From contig NC_017249.1 of NCBI RefSeq assembly GCF_000284375.1, positions 3,884,001 through 3,948,000 of the forward strand: a stretch of 64,000 nucleotides of DNA. Direction: 5' to 3'. The DNA is from Bradyrhizobium japonicum USDA 6. Its GTDB lineage: Bacteria; Pseudomonadota; Alphaproteobacteria; Rhizobiales; Xanthobacteraceae. Both the position numbers and the translations under genes were made by a program. Below the pieces are notes generated by a model. It worked only from the letters and a program-made list of their open reading frames with translations. It searched no databases and was not told the DNA's origin. Shown here piece by piece: positions 9,354 to 18,025 of this stretch; position 1 is the stretch's first letter, and each line of letters opens with the position of its first letter.

Positions 9354-10772
9354 ATGACGATGGACAAACGCATTATCCCCCTGATCATGTGCGGCGGTGC
9401 CGGCACGCGGCTGTGGCCGGCTTCGCGCGAGGTGCGCCCCAAACAGTTCCTGCCGCTGTTCGGCACGCGCTCGACCTTCCAGGACACGCTGCTGCGCGTG
9501 TCGGATGCCTCGCTGTTCGATCGTCCGATCGTCATCACCAATGCGTCCTATCGCTTCATGGTGCTGGAGCAGCTTGCCGAGATCGGCATCGAGGCCGACG
9601 TGATCCTCGAGCCGATGCGGCGCGATTCCGGCCCCGCGATCGCCGCGGGCGCGGTGTTCGCGCAGAACCGCGCCGGTGACGCGATCGTGCTCGCGCTCGC
9701 CGCCGACCACGTGGTGCAGGACAATGCGGCCTTCGTCGCCGCCTGCCGCGAGGGCCTCACCGCCGCGAGCGCCGGGCGCATCGTCACCTTCGGCGTCAAG
9801 CCGGAACGGCCGGCGACCGAATACGGCTATATCAGCCCGGGCGAGGTGATCTCCGGCGAGGTGCATGCCGTCGCGCGCTTCGTCGAAAAGCCTGATGCCG
9901 TGAAGGCGGCCGACTACGTCAGCTCGGGTTATCTCTGGAACAGCGGCAACTTCATGTTCCCGGCCACGGTCCTGCTCGACGAGTACCGCAAGGTGGATGC
10001 GGCGAGCGTCGAGGCGGTGTCCAATGCAGTGGCCAATGCCGGCCGCGATCTCGGCTTCGTGACGCTGGAGCCCGAGGCGTTCGGCGCGGCGAAGGCGATC
10101 TCGATCGACTACGCGGTGATGGAGAAGACCTCGCGCGCAGCGGTCGTGCCGGTGTCCTGCGGCTGGTCCGACGTCGGCTCCTGGCGCGCCGTGTGGGAAT
10201 TGTCCGAGAAGGACACGCAAGGCAACTCGGCACACGGCACCGCCGTGTTCGAGGATTCGCGCAACTGCAACGTCACGAGCGATCATGCGCTGGTCGCGCT
10301 TGAAGGCGTCGACGATCTCGTCGTGGTCGCCACCGCGGATGCGGTGCTGGTCTCGCGCCAGAAGGATGCCAACGGCCTGAAGCGCCTGGTGACGAAGCTG
10401 AAGGCGGTCGCGCCGAAGGTCACTGAGGAGCATCTCAAGGTGCACCGGCCCTGGGGCAGCTACCAGTCCGTCGACAACGGCGAGCGCCATCAGGTCAAGC
10501 GCATCGTGGTGAAGCCGGGCGGGCGGCTGTCGCTGCAGAAGCACCATCATCGTGCCGAGCACTGGATCGTCGTTCGCGGCGCGGCCCGGGTGACCGTCAA
10601 CGAGACCGTCAAGACCGTGCACGAGAACGAATCCATCTACATCCCGATGGGCGCGGTGCACCGGATGGAGAACCCCGGTAAAATCATGCTGGAACTCATC
10701 GAGGTCCAGACCGGCAGCTATCTCGGGGAAGACGACATCATCCGGATTGAAGACGACTATCAAAGGTCGTAA
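9354..10772 (+). CDS. Mannose-1-phosphate guanylyltransferase / mannose-6-phosphate isomerase (ManC/XanB/AlgA type)
   Basis: A 472-residue two-domain protein. The N-terminal nucleotidyltransferase (about 1-280) begins with MCGGAGTRLWPASREVRPKQ, the GTP-binding signature of GDP-mannose pyrophosphorylases. The C-terminal cupin domain (about 355-472) contains RPWGSY, KRIVVKPGG and LQKHHHRAEHW, the metal-binding type II phosphomannose isomerase motif. The product GDP-mannose feeds LPS and exopolysaccharide. The ATG at 9354 lies one base after the lpsL stop; another in-frame ATG follows at 9360. A possible weak terminator (GGGCC/GGCCC arms) lies in the spacer downstream. Confidence 0.92.
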   Translation: MTMDKRIIPLIMCGGAGTRLWPASREVRPKQFLPLFGTRSTFQDTLLRVSDASLFDRPIVITNASYRFMVLEQLAEIGIEADVILEPMRRDSGPAIAAGAVFAQNRAGDAIVLALAADHVVQDNAAFVAACREGLTAASAGRIVTFGVKPERPATEYGYISPGEVISGEVHAVARFVEKPDAVKAADYVSSGYLWNSGNFMFPATVLLDEYRKVDAASVEAVSNAVANAGRDLGFVTLEPEAFGAAKAISIDYAVMEKTSRAAVVPVSCGWSDVGSWRAVWELSEKDTQGNSAHGTAVFEDSRNCNVTSDHALVALEGVDDLVVVATADAVLVSRQKDANGLKRLVTKLKAVAPKVTEEHLKVHRPWGSYQSVDNGERHQVKRIVVKPGGRLSLQKHHHRAEHWIVVRGAARVTVNETVKTVHENESIYIPMGAVHRMENPGKIMLELIEVQTGSYLGEDDIIRIEDDYQRS

Positions 10773-10890
10773 CCAGCAAGCTCCGAATCACGCGACCCGG
10801 GCCGACAAGGCGGTCTGTTTTCCGGCTTAAGGCCCGGGGAACGTGTAACTTTTTGAATCAAATCGTGTCCGGACCGTCAGGTCGGCATTC

Positions 10891-10904
10891 GCCACAAATG
10901 TGGC
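10891..10904. promoter_or_regulatory. Short dyad upstream of gnnA-like gene
   Basis: GCCACA-AA-TGTGGC is a 14-base inverted repeat about 50 bases before the start of the Gfo/Idh/MocA gene. It sits where an operator or promoter element could be. No matching regulator can be named from the sequence, and a chance palindrome is possible. Confidence 0.25.
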
Positions 10905-10955
10905 GCCCGTGCTAGAAGCGGCCCGGGGATTTGCGTTGAATCGGGGTTTGCTCAG

Positions 10956-11960
10956 ATGAGTTCCAAAGGGTTTGCACCGGCAAAGGCCGGCTTGCGCGTT
11001 GGCGTCATTGGCGCGGGCGTGATGGGCAGCAACCATGCGCGCGTGCTTAGCGGTCTTCCAGGCGTCAGCCTCGTCGGTGTGGTCGATCCGTCGCCGACGC
11101 ATCTGACGCGCACCATCGAACTTGCCAGCTGCCAGGGCTTCGAGACGCTCGACCAGCTCCTCGCCGCGGGTGTCGACGCCGTCACCATCGCGGCGCCGAC
11201 CCATCTGCATCACGAGGTCGCGCTCGCCTGCATCGCCAAGAACGTCCACGTGCTGGTCGAGAAGCCGATCGCCTCCACGGTCGCGGAAGGCCGCGAGATC
11301 GTCGCCGCCGCGCAAAAGGCCGGCGTCACGCTCATGATCGGCCATGTCGAGCGCTTCAATCCGGCAGTCGCCGCCGTCAAGCAGGCGATCGCGGGCGAAG
11401 ACATTCTCTCCATCGCGATCACCCGCGTCGGCCCGTTCCCGCCGCGCATGTCCAATGTCGGCGTCGTCATCGACCTCGCCGTGCACGACATCGATTTGAT
11501 CCGCTGGTTCACCGAATCCGACATCGTCGAGGTGCAGCCGCAATTGTCGAGCGCGGTCGCCGAGCGCGAGGACATCGCGCTCTTGCAGTTCCGCACGGCC
11601 AACGGCGTGCTCGCGCACATCAACACCAACTGGTTGACGCCGTTCAAGGCGCGCAGCGTCACGGTCGCGACCCGCGACAAATACGTGATGGGCGATCTGT
11701 TGACGCGCCAGGTCACCGAGTGCTTCGGCTTCAAGCCGGACGGCAGCTATTCGATGCGGCATCTGCCGGTCGGCCACGACGAGCCGCTCCGTGCCGAGCT
11801 GATCGCGTTCCTGAAGGCCGTGCGCAACGGCGAGACGCCGGCGGTCACGGGCGACGAAGGCGTCGCCAGTCTCGAGATCGCCACGCAGTGCCTCGAAACG
11901 CCGGCGCGGCCCGCGGCCTCGTCGGCTGCCCGCAAGGGCCCGCGCCGCGTCGCCGGCTGA
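10956..11960 (+). CDS. Gfo/Idh/MocA oxidoreductase, GnnA-like UDP-GlcNAc 3-dehydrogenase candidate
   Basis: A 334-residue oxidoreductase with an N-terminal NAD-binding Rossmann fold (GAGVMG at 19-24), the family EKP motif at 102-104 and GHVERFNP, followed by the C-terminal alpha/beta domain. The next gene is a DegT-type aminotransferase. A dehydrogenase plus aminotransferase is the pairing of GnnA/GnnB, which turn UDP-GlcNAc into the 3-amino analogue used for 2,3-diamino-2,3-dideoxyglucose lipid A. Bradyrhizobium lipid A is known to be built on that sugar, so the assignment fits, but WlbA-type uronic acid pathways use the same families. A 183-base spacer separates it from manC and probably holds its own promoter. 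Confidence 0.83.
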   Translation: MSSKGFAPAKAGLRVGVIGAGVMGSNHARVLSGLPGVSLVGVVDPSPTHLTRTIELASCQGFETLDQLLAAGVDAVTIAAPTHLHHEVALACIAKNVHVLVEKPIASTVAEGREIVAAAQKAGVTLMIGHVERFNPAVAAVKQAIAGEDILSIAITRVGPFPPRMSNVGVVIDLAVHDIDLIRWFTESDIVEVQPQLSSAVAEREDIALLQFRTANGVLAHINTNWLTPFKARSVTVATRDKYVMGDLLTRQVTECFGFKPDGSYSMRHLPVGHDEPLRAELIAFLKAVRNGETPAVTGDEGVASLEIATQCLETPARPAASSAARKGPRRVAG

Positions 11961-11994
11961 TTCCCTTTCCATGTCGACCACTCAAGAAGGCGCC

Positions 11995-13146
11995 ATGAAC
12001 CAGCACCTGCGTTCCGAACCCATTCCCTTCATCGACGTTGCCTCGCAGCGGCGCCGGCTCGGCGCCTCGCTCGATGCCGCGGTCAAGCGCGTGATGGATC
12101 ATTGCCAGTTCGTCAATGGACCCGAGGTCTTCGAACTCGAGAAGCAGCTTGCGGCCTATTGCGGCGCCAAGCACGTCATCGGCTGCTCCAACGGCACCGA
12201 TGCGCTTCTGATGGTGCTGATGGCGAAGAATGTCGGGCCCGGCGATGCCGTGCTGTGTCCCTCCTTCACCTTCATTGCGACCGCCTCGCCGGCGGCACGT
12301 ACCGGCGCGACGCCGGTTTATGTCGACGTCGATGAAGCCACCTTCAACATGAGCCCGGAGTCGCTCAAGCGCGGCATTGCGGCCGCGCGCAAGGCTGGCC
12401 TGAAGCCTGTCGCGGTCATTCCGGTCGATCTGTTCGGACAGCCTGCCGACCACGATGCCATCGCCGAGATCGCGAAGGCCGAAGGCATGTTCATCATCGA
12501 TGACGCCGCACAAGGCTTTGGCGCAAGCTACAAGGGTCGCAAGCTCGGCACCTTCGGGCTCGCCACCACCACAAGCTTCTTCCCGGCAAAGCCGCTCGGC
12601 TGCTTCGGCGACGGCGGCGCGATCCTCACCGATGACGACGAGCTCGCCGCGACGCTCCGCAGCATCCGCGTGCACGGGCAGGGCGTCGACAAATACGACA
12701 ACGTCCGCCTCGGCCTGACCGGCCGGCTCGACACCATGCAGGCCGCGATCCTGATCGAGAAGCTGAAGATTTTTGACGACGAGATCGCCGCCCGCAACAA
12801 GGTTGCGGAGCGCTACGCGCGCGGCCTGTCGAACGTGGTCACCGTGCCGCGGCTTGCGCCGGGCAATACTTCGGTCTGGGCGCAGTACACCATCCGTCTC
12901 CCTGAGGGCACCGACCGCGACGGCTTTGCCGCCGCGCTGAAGGCCCAGGGCGTGCCGACCGCGATCTATTACGGCAAGTCGATGCACCAGCAGACCGCCT
13001 ACAAGCAGTATCCGGTCGCCGACGGCGGCCTGCCGGGCTGCGAGAGCCTGTCGCAGGACGTCATCAGCCTGCCGATGCACGCCTACCTGACCGAAGCCGA
13101 CCAGGAGCGAATCATCGCCGCCGTGCGCGGCGCGATCGCGGGCTGA
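11995..13146 (+). CDS. DegT/DnrJ/EryC1-family PLP aminotransferase, GnnB-like candidate
   Basis: A 383-residue sugar aminotransferase. GCSNGTDAL near residue 63 contacts the PLP phosphate, IIDDAAQ at 167-173 supplies the ring-binding Asp, and FFPAKPLGCFGDGG contains the Schiff-base Lys199. With the upstream dehydrogenase it would aminate a 3-keto-sugar nucleotide (GnnA/GnnB route); the exact substrate is inferred. The ATG at 11995 has a good AAGAAGG Shine-Dalgarno sequence five bases before it. An in-frame ATG at 11971 has no such site. A long block of palindromes follows the stop. Confidence 0.87.
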   Translation: MNQHLRSEPIPFIDVASQRRRLGASLDAAVKRVMDHCQFVNGPEVFELEKQLAAYCGAKHVIGCSNGTDALLMVLMAKNVGPGDAVLCPSFTFIATASPAARTGATPVYVDVDEATFNMSPESLKRGIAAARKAGLKPVAVIPVDLFGQPADHDAIAEIAKAEGMFIIDDAAQGFGASYKGRKLGTFGLATTTSFFPAKPLGCFGDGGAILTDDDELAATLRSIRVHGQGVDKYDNVRLGLTGRLDTMQAAILIEKLKIFDDEIAARNKVAERYARGLSNVVTVPRLAPGNTSVWAQYTIRLPEGTDRDGFAAALKAQGVPTAIYYGKSMHQQTAYKQYPVADGGLPGCESLSQDVISLPMHAYLTEADQERIIAAVRGAIAG

Positions 13147-13159
13147 TTTTTGCCTTTCT

Positions 13160-13363
13160 TCCCCTCTCCCTGCGGGGGAGGGTGGCAGAGGCGGCCTTCG
13201 GCCGCCGTCTCTTTAAGGACGCCGATGCTTTGCATCGGCTATGGCATAGCGGCGAGACAGGTGAGGGGTATCTCTCCGCACGTAATGCTCGGAGAGATAC
13301 CCCTCACCCCAATGAGTTTGCGTCTACCGGCGGCGTAGCCCTCTCCCGCAAGGGGAGAGGGCG
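13160..13363. repeat. Composite extragenic palindromic element between gnnB-like gene and murJ
   Basis: About 200 noncoding bases are packed with hairpins. CCCCTCTCC...GGGGGAGGG lies at 13160-13182, GGCGGCCTTCGGCCGCC at 13190-13206 and GCCGATGC/GCATCGGC at 13221-13239. A perfect 17-base arm pair (GTGAGGGGTATCTCTCC and its complement) lies at 13261-13277 and 13291-13307. CCCTCTCCC...GGGGAGAGGG closes the block at 13339-13361. The outer arms are roughly complementary to each other, so the whole block can fold as one long stem. The arrangement resembles dispersed extragenic elements of Bradyrhizobium genomes. Confidence 0.8.
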
Positions 13364-13423
13364 CAGCAATGCGCATCGCAAGATGCAATCGACCTCTGTT
13401 CGATAAGTCTCTAAAACGGACGC

Positions 13424-14950
13424 ATGCTCGGACGCATCTTCACGGTTGGTGGTTACACGCTGCTCTCGCGGCTGACGGGATTTGCCCGCGACATCATGCT
13501 CGCGGCGATCCTCGGCGCCGGCCCCGTGGCCGACGCCTTTTTCGTGGCGCTGCGGCTGCCCAATCATTTCCGCGCGATCTTTGCCGAGGGCGCCTTCAAC
13601 GCCGCCTGGGTGCCGGCCTATGCCCACGTCCATGGCGAGCGGGGGGAGGGGGCGGCAAAACTGTTCGCCGACCGCATCTTCACGCTGCTGCTGGCCTCGC
13701 AGGTGGTGCTACTGATCGTCGCGTGGCTGTTCATGCCGCAGGCCATGAGCATTCTGGCGCCCGGCTTCAGTGAGGACGCCGAGCAGCGCAAGCTCGCGAT
13801 CGAGCTGACCCGGATCACCTTCCCCTATCTGCTGCTGATCACGCTGGTGACGCTCTACGGCGGCATGCTCAATGTGATGCAGCGTTTTGCCAGCGCCGCG
13901 GCGGCGTCGATCTTCCTCAACATCTCCATGATGATGACGCTGGCGCTAGCCGCATGGTTTCCCAGCGCAGGCCACGCCGCCGCCTGGGGCGTGCTGATCT
14001 CGGGCTTCCTGCAATATTTTCTGCTGGCGGGCGATCTCGCCCGCCATGGCGGCCTGCCGCGCTTTGCGCCGCTGAAGCTTGATGAGGACGTCCGCGGCTT
14101 CTTCAAAGCGCTTGGGCCGGCGACGCTGGGATCGATGGGCACGCAGGTGGCGATGTTCGCCGACACCATCATTGCGACCTTCCTGCCCGCTGGCGCGCTG
14201 TCGGCGCTCTATTATGCCGACCGGCTCTATCAGCTGCCGATCGGCGTGATCGGCATCGCCATTGGCACCGTGCTCCTGCCTGAGATGTCGCGCAGGCTGA
14301 CGGCCAACGATCATGACGGTGCAATGAGGTCGCAGCGCCGTGCCTTCGATTACACACTGCTGTTCTCGGTCCCGTTCGTCGCGGCCTTCCTCACCGTGCC
14401 CGACGCGATCATGCGCGCGCTGTTTGCTCACGGAGCCTTCTCCAGGGCGGACGCGGCCGCCGCCGGAGCAACGCTCGCGGCCTATGCGATTGCCTTGATC
14501 CCGGCTGTGCTGATCCGCAGCGCGGTCGCAACTTTTTACGCGCGCAAGGACACGGCAACGCCGGTCCGCGCCTCGCTGACGGGCATTGCCGTCAACGTTG
14601 CGCTGAAATTCGCATTGATGGGGACGCTCGCGCAGATCGGCCTTGCACTCGCGACCGCCGTCGGGATCTGGACCAATCTGCTGCTGGTGCTCTTCTTCGC
14701 GGTGCGGCGCGGCTTTCTCGTGCTGGACCGCGCCTGGCTGTTGTCGCTCGGCAAATTCCTGCTGACCGGACTGATCCTCGCCGCCACGTTCTGGCTGATC
14801 GCGCGCTTCAGCGGTTCTATCCTGGGCTCGATGCACTTCCACGATGAACTGACGTTGGTCCTGCTCGCCGTCGGAGGCACGATCATCTACGCGCTCGCGA
14901 TACTCGCGCTGTTCGGCCGCCGCTGGCTGGTCTCGCTCGTGCGCGGCTAG
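13424..14950 (+). CDS. murJ: Lipid II flippase MurJ (MviN)
   Basis: A 508-residue membrane protein with about 14 hydrophobic helices, the normal size for MurJ. It opens with the typical FTVGGYTLLSRLTGFARDIM and then ADAFFVALRLPNHFRAIFAEGAF, which carries the arginines of the central cavity. MurJ exports undecaprenyl-PP-linked peptidoglycan precursor across the inner membrane. The ATG at 13424 follows the palindromic block by about 60 bases. No partner gene follows; the next gene is an unrelated regulator 150 bases downstream. Confidence 0.95.
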   Translation: MLGRIFTVGGYTLLSRLTGFARDIMLAAILGAGPVADAFFVALRLPNHFRAIFAEGAFNAAWVPAYAHVHGERGEGAAKLFADRIFTLLLASQVVLLIVAWLFMPQAMSILAPGFSEDAEQRKLAIELTRITFPYLLLITLVTLYGGMLNVMQRFASAAAASIFLNISMMMTLALAAWFPSAGHAAAWGVLISGFLQYFLLAGDLARHGGLPRFAPLKLDEDVRGFFKALGPATLGSMGTQVAMFADTIIATFLPAGALSALYYADRLYQLPIGVIGIAIGTVLLPEMSRRLTANDHDGAMRSQRRAFDYTLLFSVPFVAAFLTVPDAIMRALFAHGAFSRADAAAAGATLAAYAIALIPAVLIRSAVATFYARKDTATPVRASLTGIAVNVALKFALMGTLAQIGLALATAVGIWTNLLLVLFFAVRRGFLVLDRAWLLSLGKFLLTGLILAATFWLIARFSGSILGSMHFHDELTLVLLAVGGTIIYALAILALFGRRWLVSLVRG

Positions 14951-15104
14951 GCCTGTATCAATCCGTCGGGCCAAAGGCTGCTGCAGCAGGCGAGACATGC
15001 CGGAAGCAGCCATCACGTATACGACTCTCCTTTGGTTCCCGGTACATGCTAACGTTAAACCTCGACTGGGTTCGAAGGGGTGCAGTGCCACCAACGGTTA
15101 TGCG

Positions 15105-17927
15105 ATGACCAGACGGGCGAAAAAGACAGCCTCGTCGCCGAAAAAGCGCAGTGGTGTTGCCCCTGCGTCTCCAAGTTTGCAGGGTCGCGCGCAGGACATT
15201 GCGCTGATCGATCACCAGATCGAACGGATCGACCAGGGTGGATCCACGCTTGTGATCAGCGGTGAGCCCGGCATCGGAAAGTCTGCGCTCCTCGATGTGG
15301 CCCGACACAGGGCCAGTGAACGCGGCTTCACCGTCCTGGGCATGACCGGCGTCCTGGCCGAAGTCCATTTGCCGTTTGCAGCACTTGAACAGGCCTTGCG
15401 TCCGCTGATGAAAGGGGCCGAGGGCCTTGTCCCTCGCCAGCGATCGGCGTTGCTGGCCGCTTTTGGCATGCATGACGACGCGGGGCCGCCCGATATCTTC
15501 CTGGTTGCGCTCGCGACGCTGTCTCTTCTGAGCGAAAGGGCGACGCGCAAGCCTCTGCTGCTTGTTGCCGACGATGCCCAATGGCTGGATCAGGCGACCT
15601 ATGAAGTGCTGGCCTTCATCTCGCGCAGATTGAGCTCGGACCCGATCGTTCTGGTGGTGGCCATGCGCGATGACTTCAAGGGTTCGCTTGGCGACGCCTC
15701 GACCCAGAGGCTGCGACTTTCAGGGCTTGACGCCGCCGATGCCGAGCATCTGCTCGATGCCAATGCGCCGGGCCTTCCTGCGGAGCTGCGCAGCCGCTTC
15801 CTTAAGGAAGCCTCGGGCAATCCACTGGCCCTTGTGGAGCTGCCTCGCGGAGAACGAGCCGCTGGAGATACTCCGTGGCTTCCGCTGACCGACCGGCTCG
15901 AGCGCGCCTTCTCCAATCGCTTATCCGACCTCCCGCCCATCGCGCGATTGCTGCTGTTCGTGACGGCAGAAAACGACGGGACATCACTCCACGAAATCCT
16001 TTCCGCCGCCGAAGCCGTGTTGGGCGAGCGCGTGGGGATCGATGCGATGGCACCCGCGGTCGCCGCCAAGCTGATCGAGATCAACGGAACGGAGGTGCGG
16101 TTTCGGCATCCGCTGGTTCGCTCCGCCATGCACCAGGCCGCCGACCCGGCAACTCGCCAAAGGATCCACGCCGCGCTTGCTGCCGTGATTCACGATCAGC
16201 TCGACCGCCAATTATGGCATCGTGCCGCAGCGACGATCGGACCTGACGACGAACTCGCCGGCGAATACGACCTGATGGCGGCGCGGGCGTTGCGGCGCGG
16301 CGCGGTTGCCATGGCGATCGAGGTCCTGGAAAGTGCGGCACGGCTGAGCAGCACGGCGAGAGCCAGAAGCGACCGGCTGTTGCGGGCGGCCGAGCTCGCG
16401 GCCGATCTGGGACAGCCGGAGCTCATGGAGCGGCTGCTGCGGCAGGCCGACATCGATGAAGCGAACCAATTGGCGCTGGTCCGGATTGCCTGGTGCCGCG
16501 AGATCAGCCAGCCTCCGGCGGCCGACCATCCCGCGAAGATTCTCGCCTTGATCGGGTTTGCTGCGAAAGCCCACGCCGCCGGCGCGATCGATCTCGCTGG
16601 CAATCTTCTTTGGCGCGCCGCGCAACGCTGCTGGTGGAGTAGCGCAAGCGATGAATTTTGCAAAAAAGTTTACGACGCGGCAACGCGGCTGGAATTGCCC
16701 GACACGGATCCCCGCCTGATCGCGATTTCCGCTTACGTCGAACCGCTGCGGCGCGGAGCTGATGTGTACCTCAAGCTGCAGGGGCTTGCGGGAACGGCGC
16801 CCGGCGATCCCACCATTGCGAGAATCCTTGGCAGCACCGCCAATGTCATCGGGACCTTCGACATCGGCGTGAACTTTCTCGCCGAGTCCAGTGCCGTGCT
16901 GCGCACGCAGGGACGGCTCAGCGATCTCGCCCGGGTGCTTTTCGCCCAAGGCTGGGCGGAAATGGAAGTCGGTGACTGGCGGGGCGCCATGAGGGAGGCC
17001 GAGGAATCCGCTCGCCTTGCCGAAGAGACCGGCGGGCTTCCGTGGATTGCCGCAGCCACGATCCTGAAAGCCAGGCTCGCAGGAATGCAAGGCAATCTGG
17101 AGCAATCCGAAGCCTATGCGGCGCAGGCGGAAGCCCTGGCCCTGTCCATCGGCGCGAGTTTCCTGCTGGCCATGTTGCAGATCGCACGAGGCGTATCCGC
17201 AATCGGCGCGGGCCGTCATTGGGAGGCCTTTGAGCATCTGCGACGCCTGTTCACGCCGGCCGATCCCGCTTTCAATTTCGGCCTTCAGTTCTTTGGCCTC
17301 GCGGATTTCGTGGAGGCCGCCGTGTCGTCCGGCAATGCGGACGAGGCGAGCCGCGTGCTTGATGAGATCGAGCGCGCCTCGGCTCCGACGCCGGTGCCGT
17401 GGGTCGGGACGATGCTGCAATATGGCAAGGCGTTCCTCGCTGCGCCTGATGATGCCGAACCGTTCTTCCTGCAAGGTCTTGGACTGCAAGGTCCTGGACT
17501 GCAAGGTTCTGGGCCGGCCGCGAAGAAATGGCCGTTCCTTCGTGCCCGATTTCTCCTGGCCTATGGCGGATGGCTGCGCCGCCAGCGCAGATCCGCCAAT
17601 GCAAGGGCACCGTTGCGCGAGGCGCGCGACATGTTCGATGCGCTCGGCGCCTCACCCTGGAGCGATCGGGCCCGCGAGGAATTGCGTGCTTCGGGCGAAG
17701 CCAGCCGCCGGCGAACCGAGCAGGTGTGGGAGACGCTGACCCCGCAGGAGCTTCACATCGCGCAACTCGCCGCCGAAGGTCTCTCGAACAAGGAGATCGG
17801 CGCCAGACTGTATCTGTCCCACAGAACTGTCGGGTACCACCTGCACCGGATCTTTTCGAAGGCCGGAATCACCTCGCGGTCCGGGCTACGCCCCGTTCTC
17901 GCCAGCATCAGCCGCCCCGCGGACTGA
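15105..17927 (+). CDS. Large LuxR-family transcriptional regulator with AAA ATPase domain (LAL/MalT-like)
   Basis: A 940-residue regulator. The N-terminal ATPase has Walker A GEPGIGKS (~53-60) and Walker B LLLVADDAQWLD. A long helical, TPR-like middle of about 500 residues follows, and a C-terminal LuxR helix-turn-helix (about 875-935) contains LTPQELHIAQLAAEGLSNKE. Such proteins switch on target genes when ATP and an inducer bind. No cognate signal is evident, but the frameshifted secreted hydrolase directly downstream is a natural target candidate. The ATG at 15105 is preferred; the open frame extends upstream to 14997 without family similarity. A 15-base triplicated repeat lies at 17469-17513. 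Confidence 0.85.
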   Translation: MTRRAKKTASSPKKRSGVAPASPSLQGRAQDIALIDHQIERIDQGGSTLVISGEPGIGKSALLDVARHRASERGFTVLGMTGVLAEVHLPFAALEQALRPLMKGAEGLVPRQRSALLAAFGMHDDAGPPDIFLVALATLSLLSERATRKPLLLVADDAQWLDQATYEVLAFISRRLSSDPIVLVVAMRDDFKGSLGDASTQRLRLSGLDAADAEHLLDANAPGLPAELRSRFLKEASGNPLALVELPRGERAAGDTPWLPLTDRLERAFSNRLSDLPPIARLLLFVTAENDGTSLHEILSAAEAVLGERVGIDAMAPAVAAKLIEINGTEVRFRHPLVRSAMHQAADPATRQRIHAALAAVIHDQLDRQLWHRAAATIGPDDELAGEYDLMAARALRRGAVAMAIEVLESAARLSSTARARSDRLLRAAELAADLGQPELMERLLRQADIDEANQLALVRIAWCREISQPPAADHPAKILALIGFAAKAHAAGAIDLAGNLLWRAAQRCWWSSASDEFCKKVYDAATRLELPDTDPRLIAISAYVEPLRRGADVYLKLQGLAGTAPGDPTIARILGSTANVIGTFDIGVNFLAESSAVLRTQGRLSDLARVLFAQGWAEMEVGDWRGAMREAEESARLAEETGGLPWIAAATILKARLAGMQGNLEQSEAYAAQAEALALSIGASFLLAMLQIARGVSAIGAGRHWEAFEHLRRLFTPADPAFNFGLQFFGLADFVEAAVSSGNADEASRVLDEIERASAPTPVPWVGTMLQYGKAFLAAPDDAEPFFLQGLGLQGPGLQGSGPAAKKWPFLRARFLLAYGGWLRRQRRSANARAPLREARDMFDALGASPWSDRAREELRASGEASRRRTEQVWETLTPQELHIAQLAAEGLSNKEIGARLYLSHRTVGYHLHRIFSKAGITSRSGLRPVLASISRPAD
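17469..17513 (+). repeat. Three tandem 15-base in-frame repeats inside the LuxR-type regulator
   Basis: Three copies of CTGCAAGGTNNTGGN lie head to tail (17469-17483, 17484-17498, 17499-17513) and encode LQGLG-LQGPG-LQGSG. The unit keeps the reading frame, so copy-number change would lengthen or shorten a linker just before the helix-turn-helix domain without breaking the protein. Confidence 0.85.
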
Positions 17928-18025
17928 TCGCCGTCCGGTCATCGGACTGGTCATTTGACAGAAGCGGCAGCCCCTCCGCGCGGGCTAGCTGTGCGAGTGC
18001 GTCTACCCCCAAGCAAAAGTTGACC

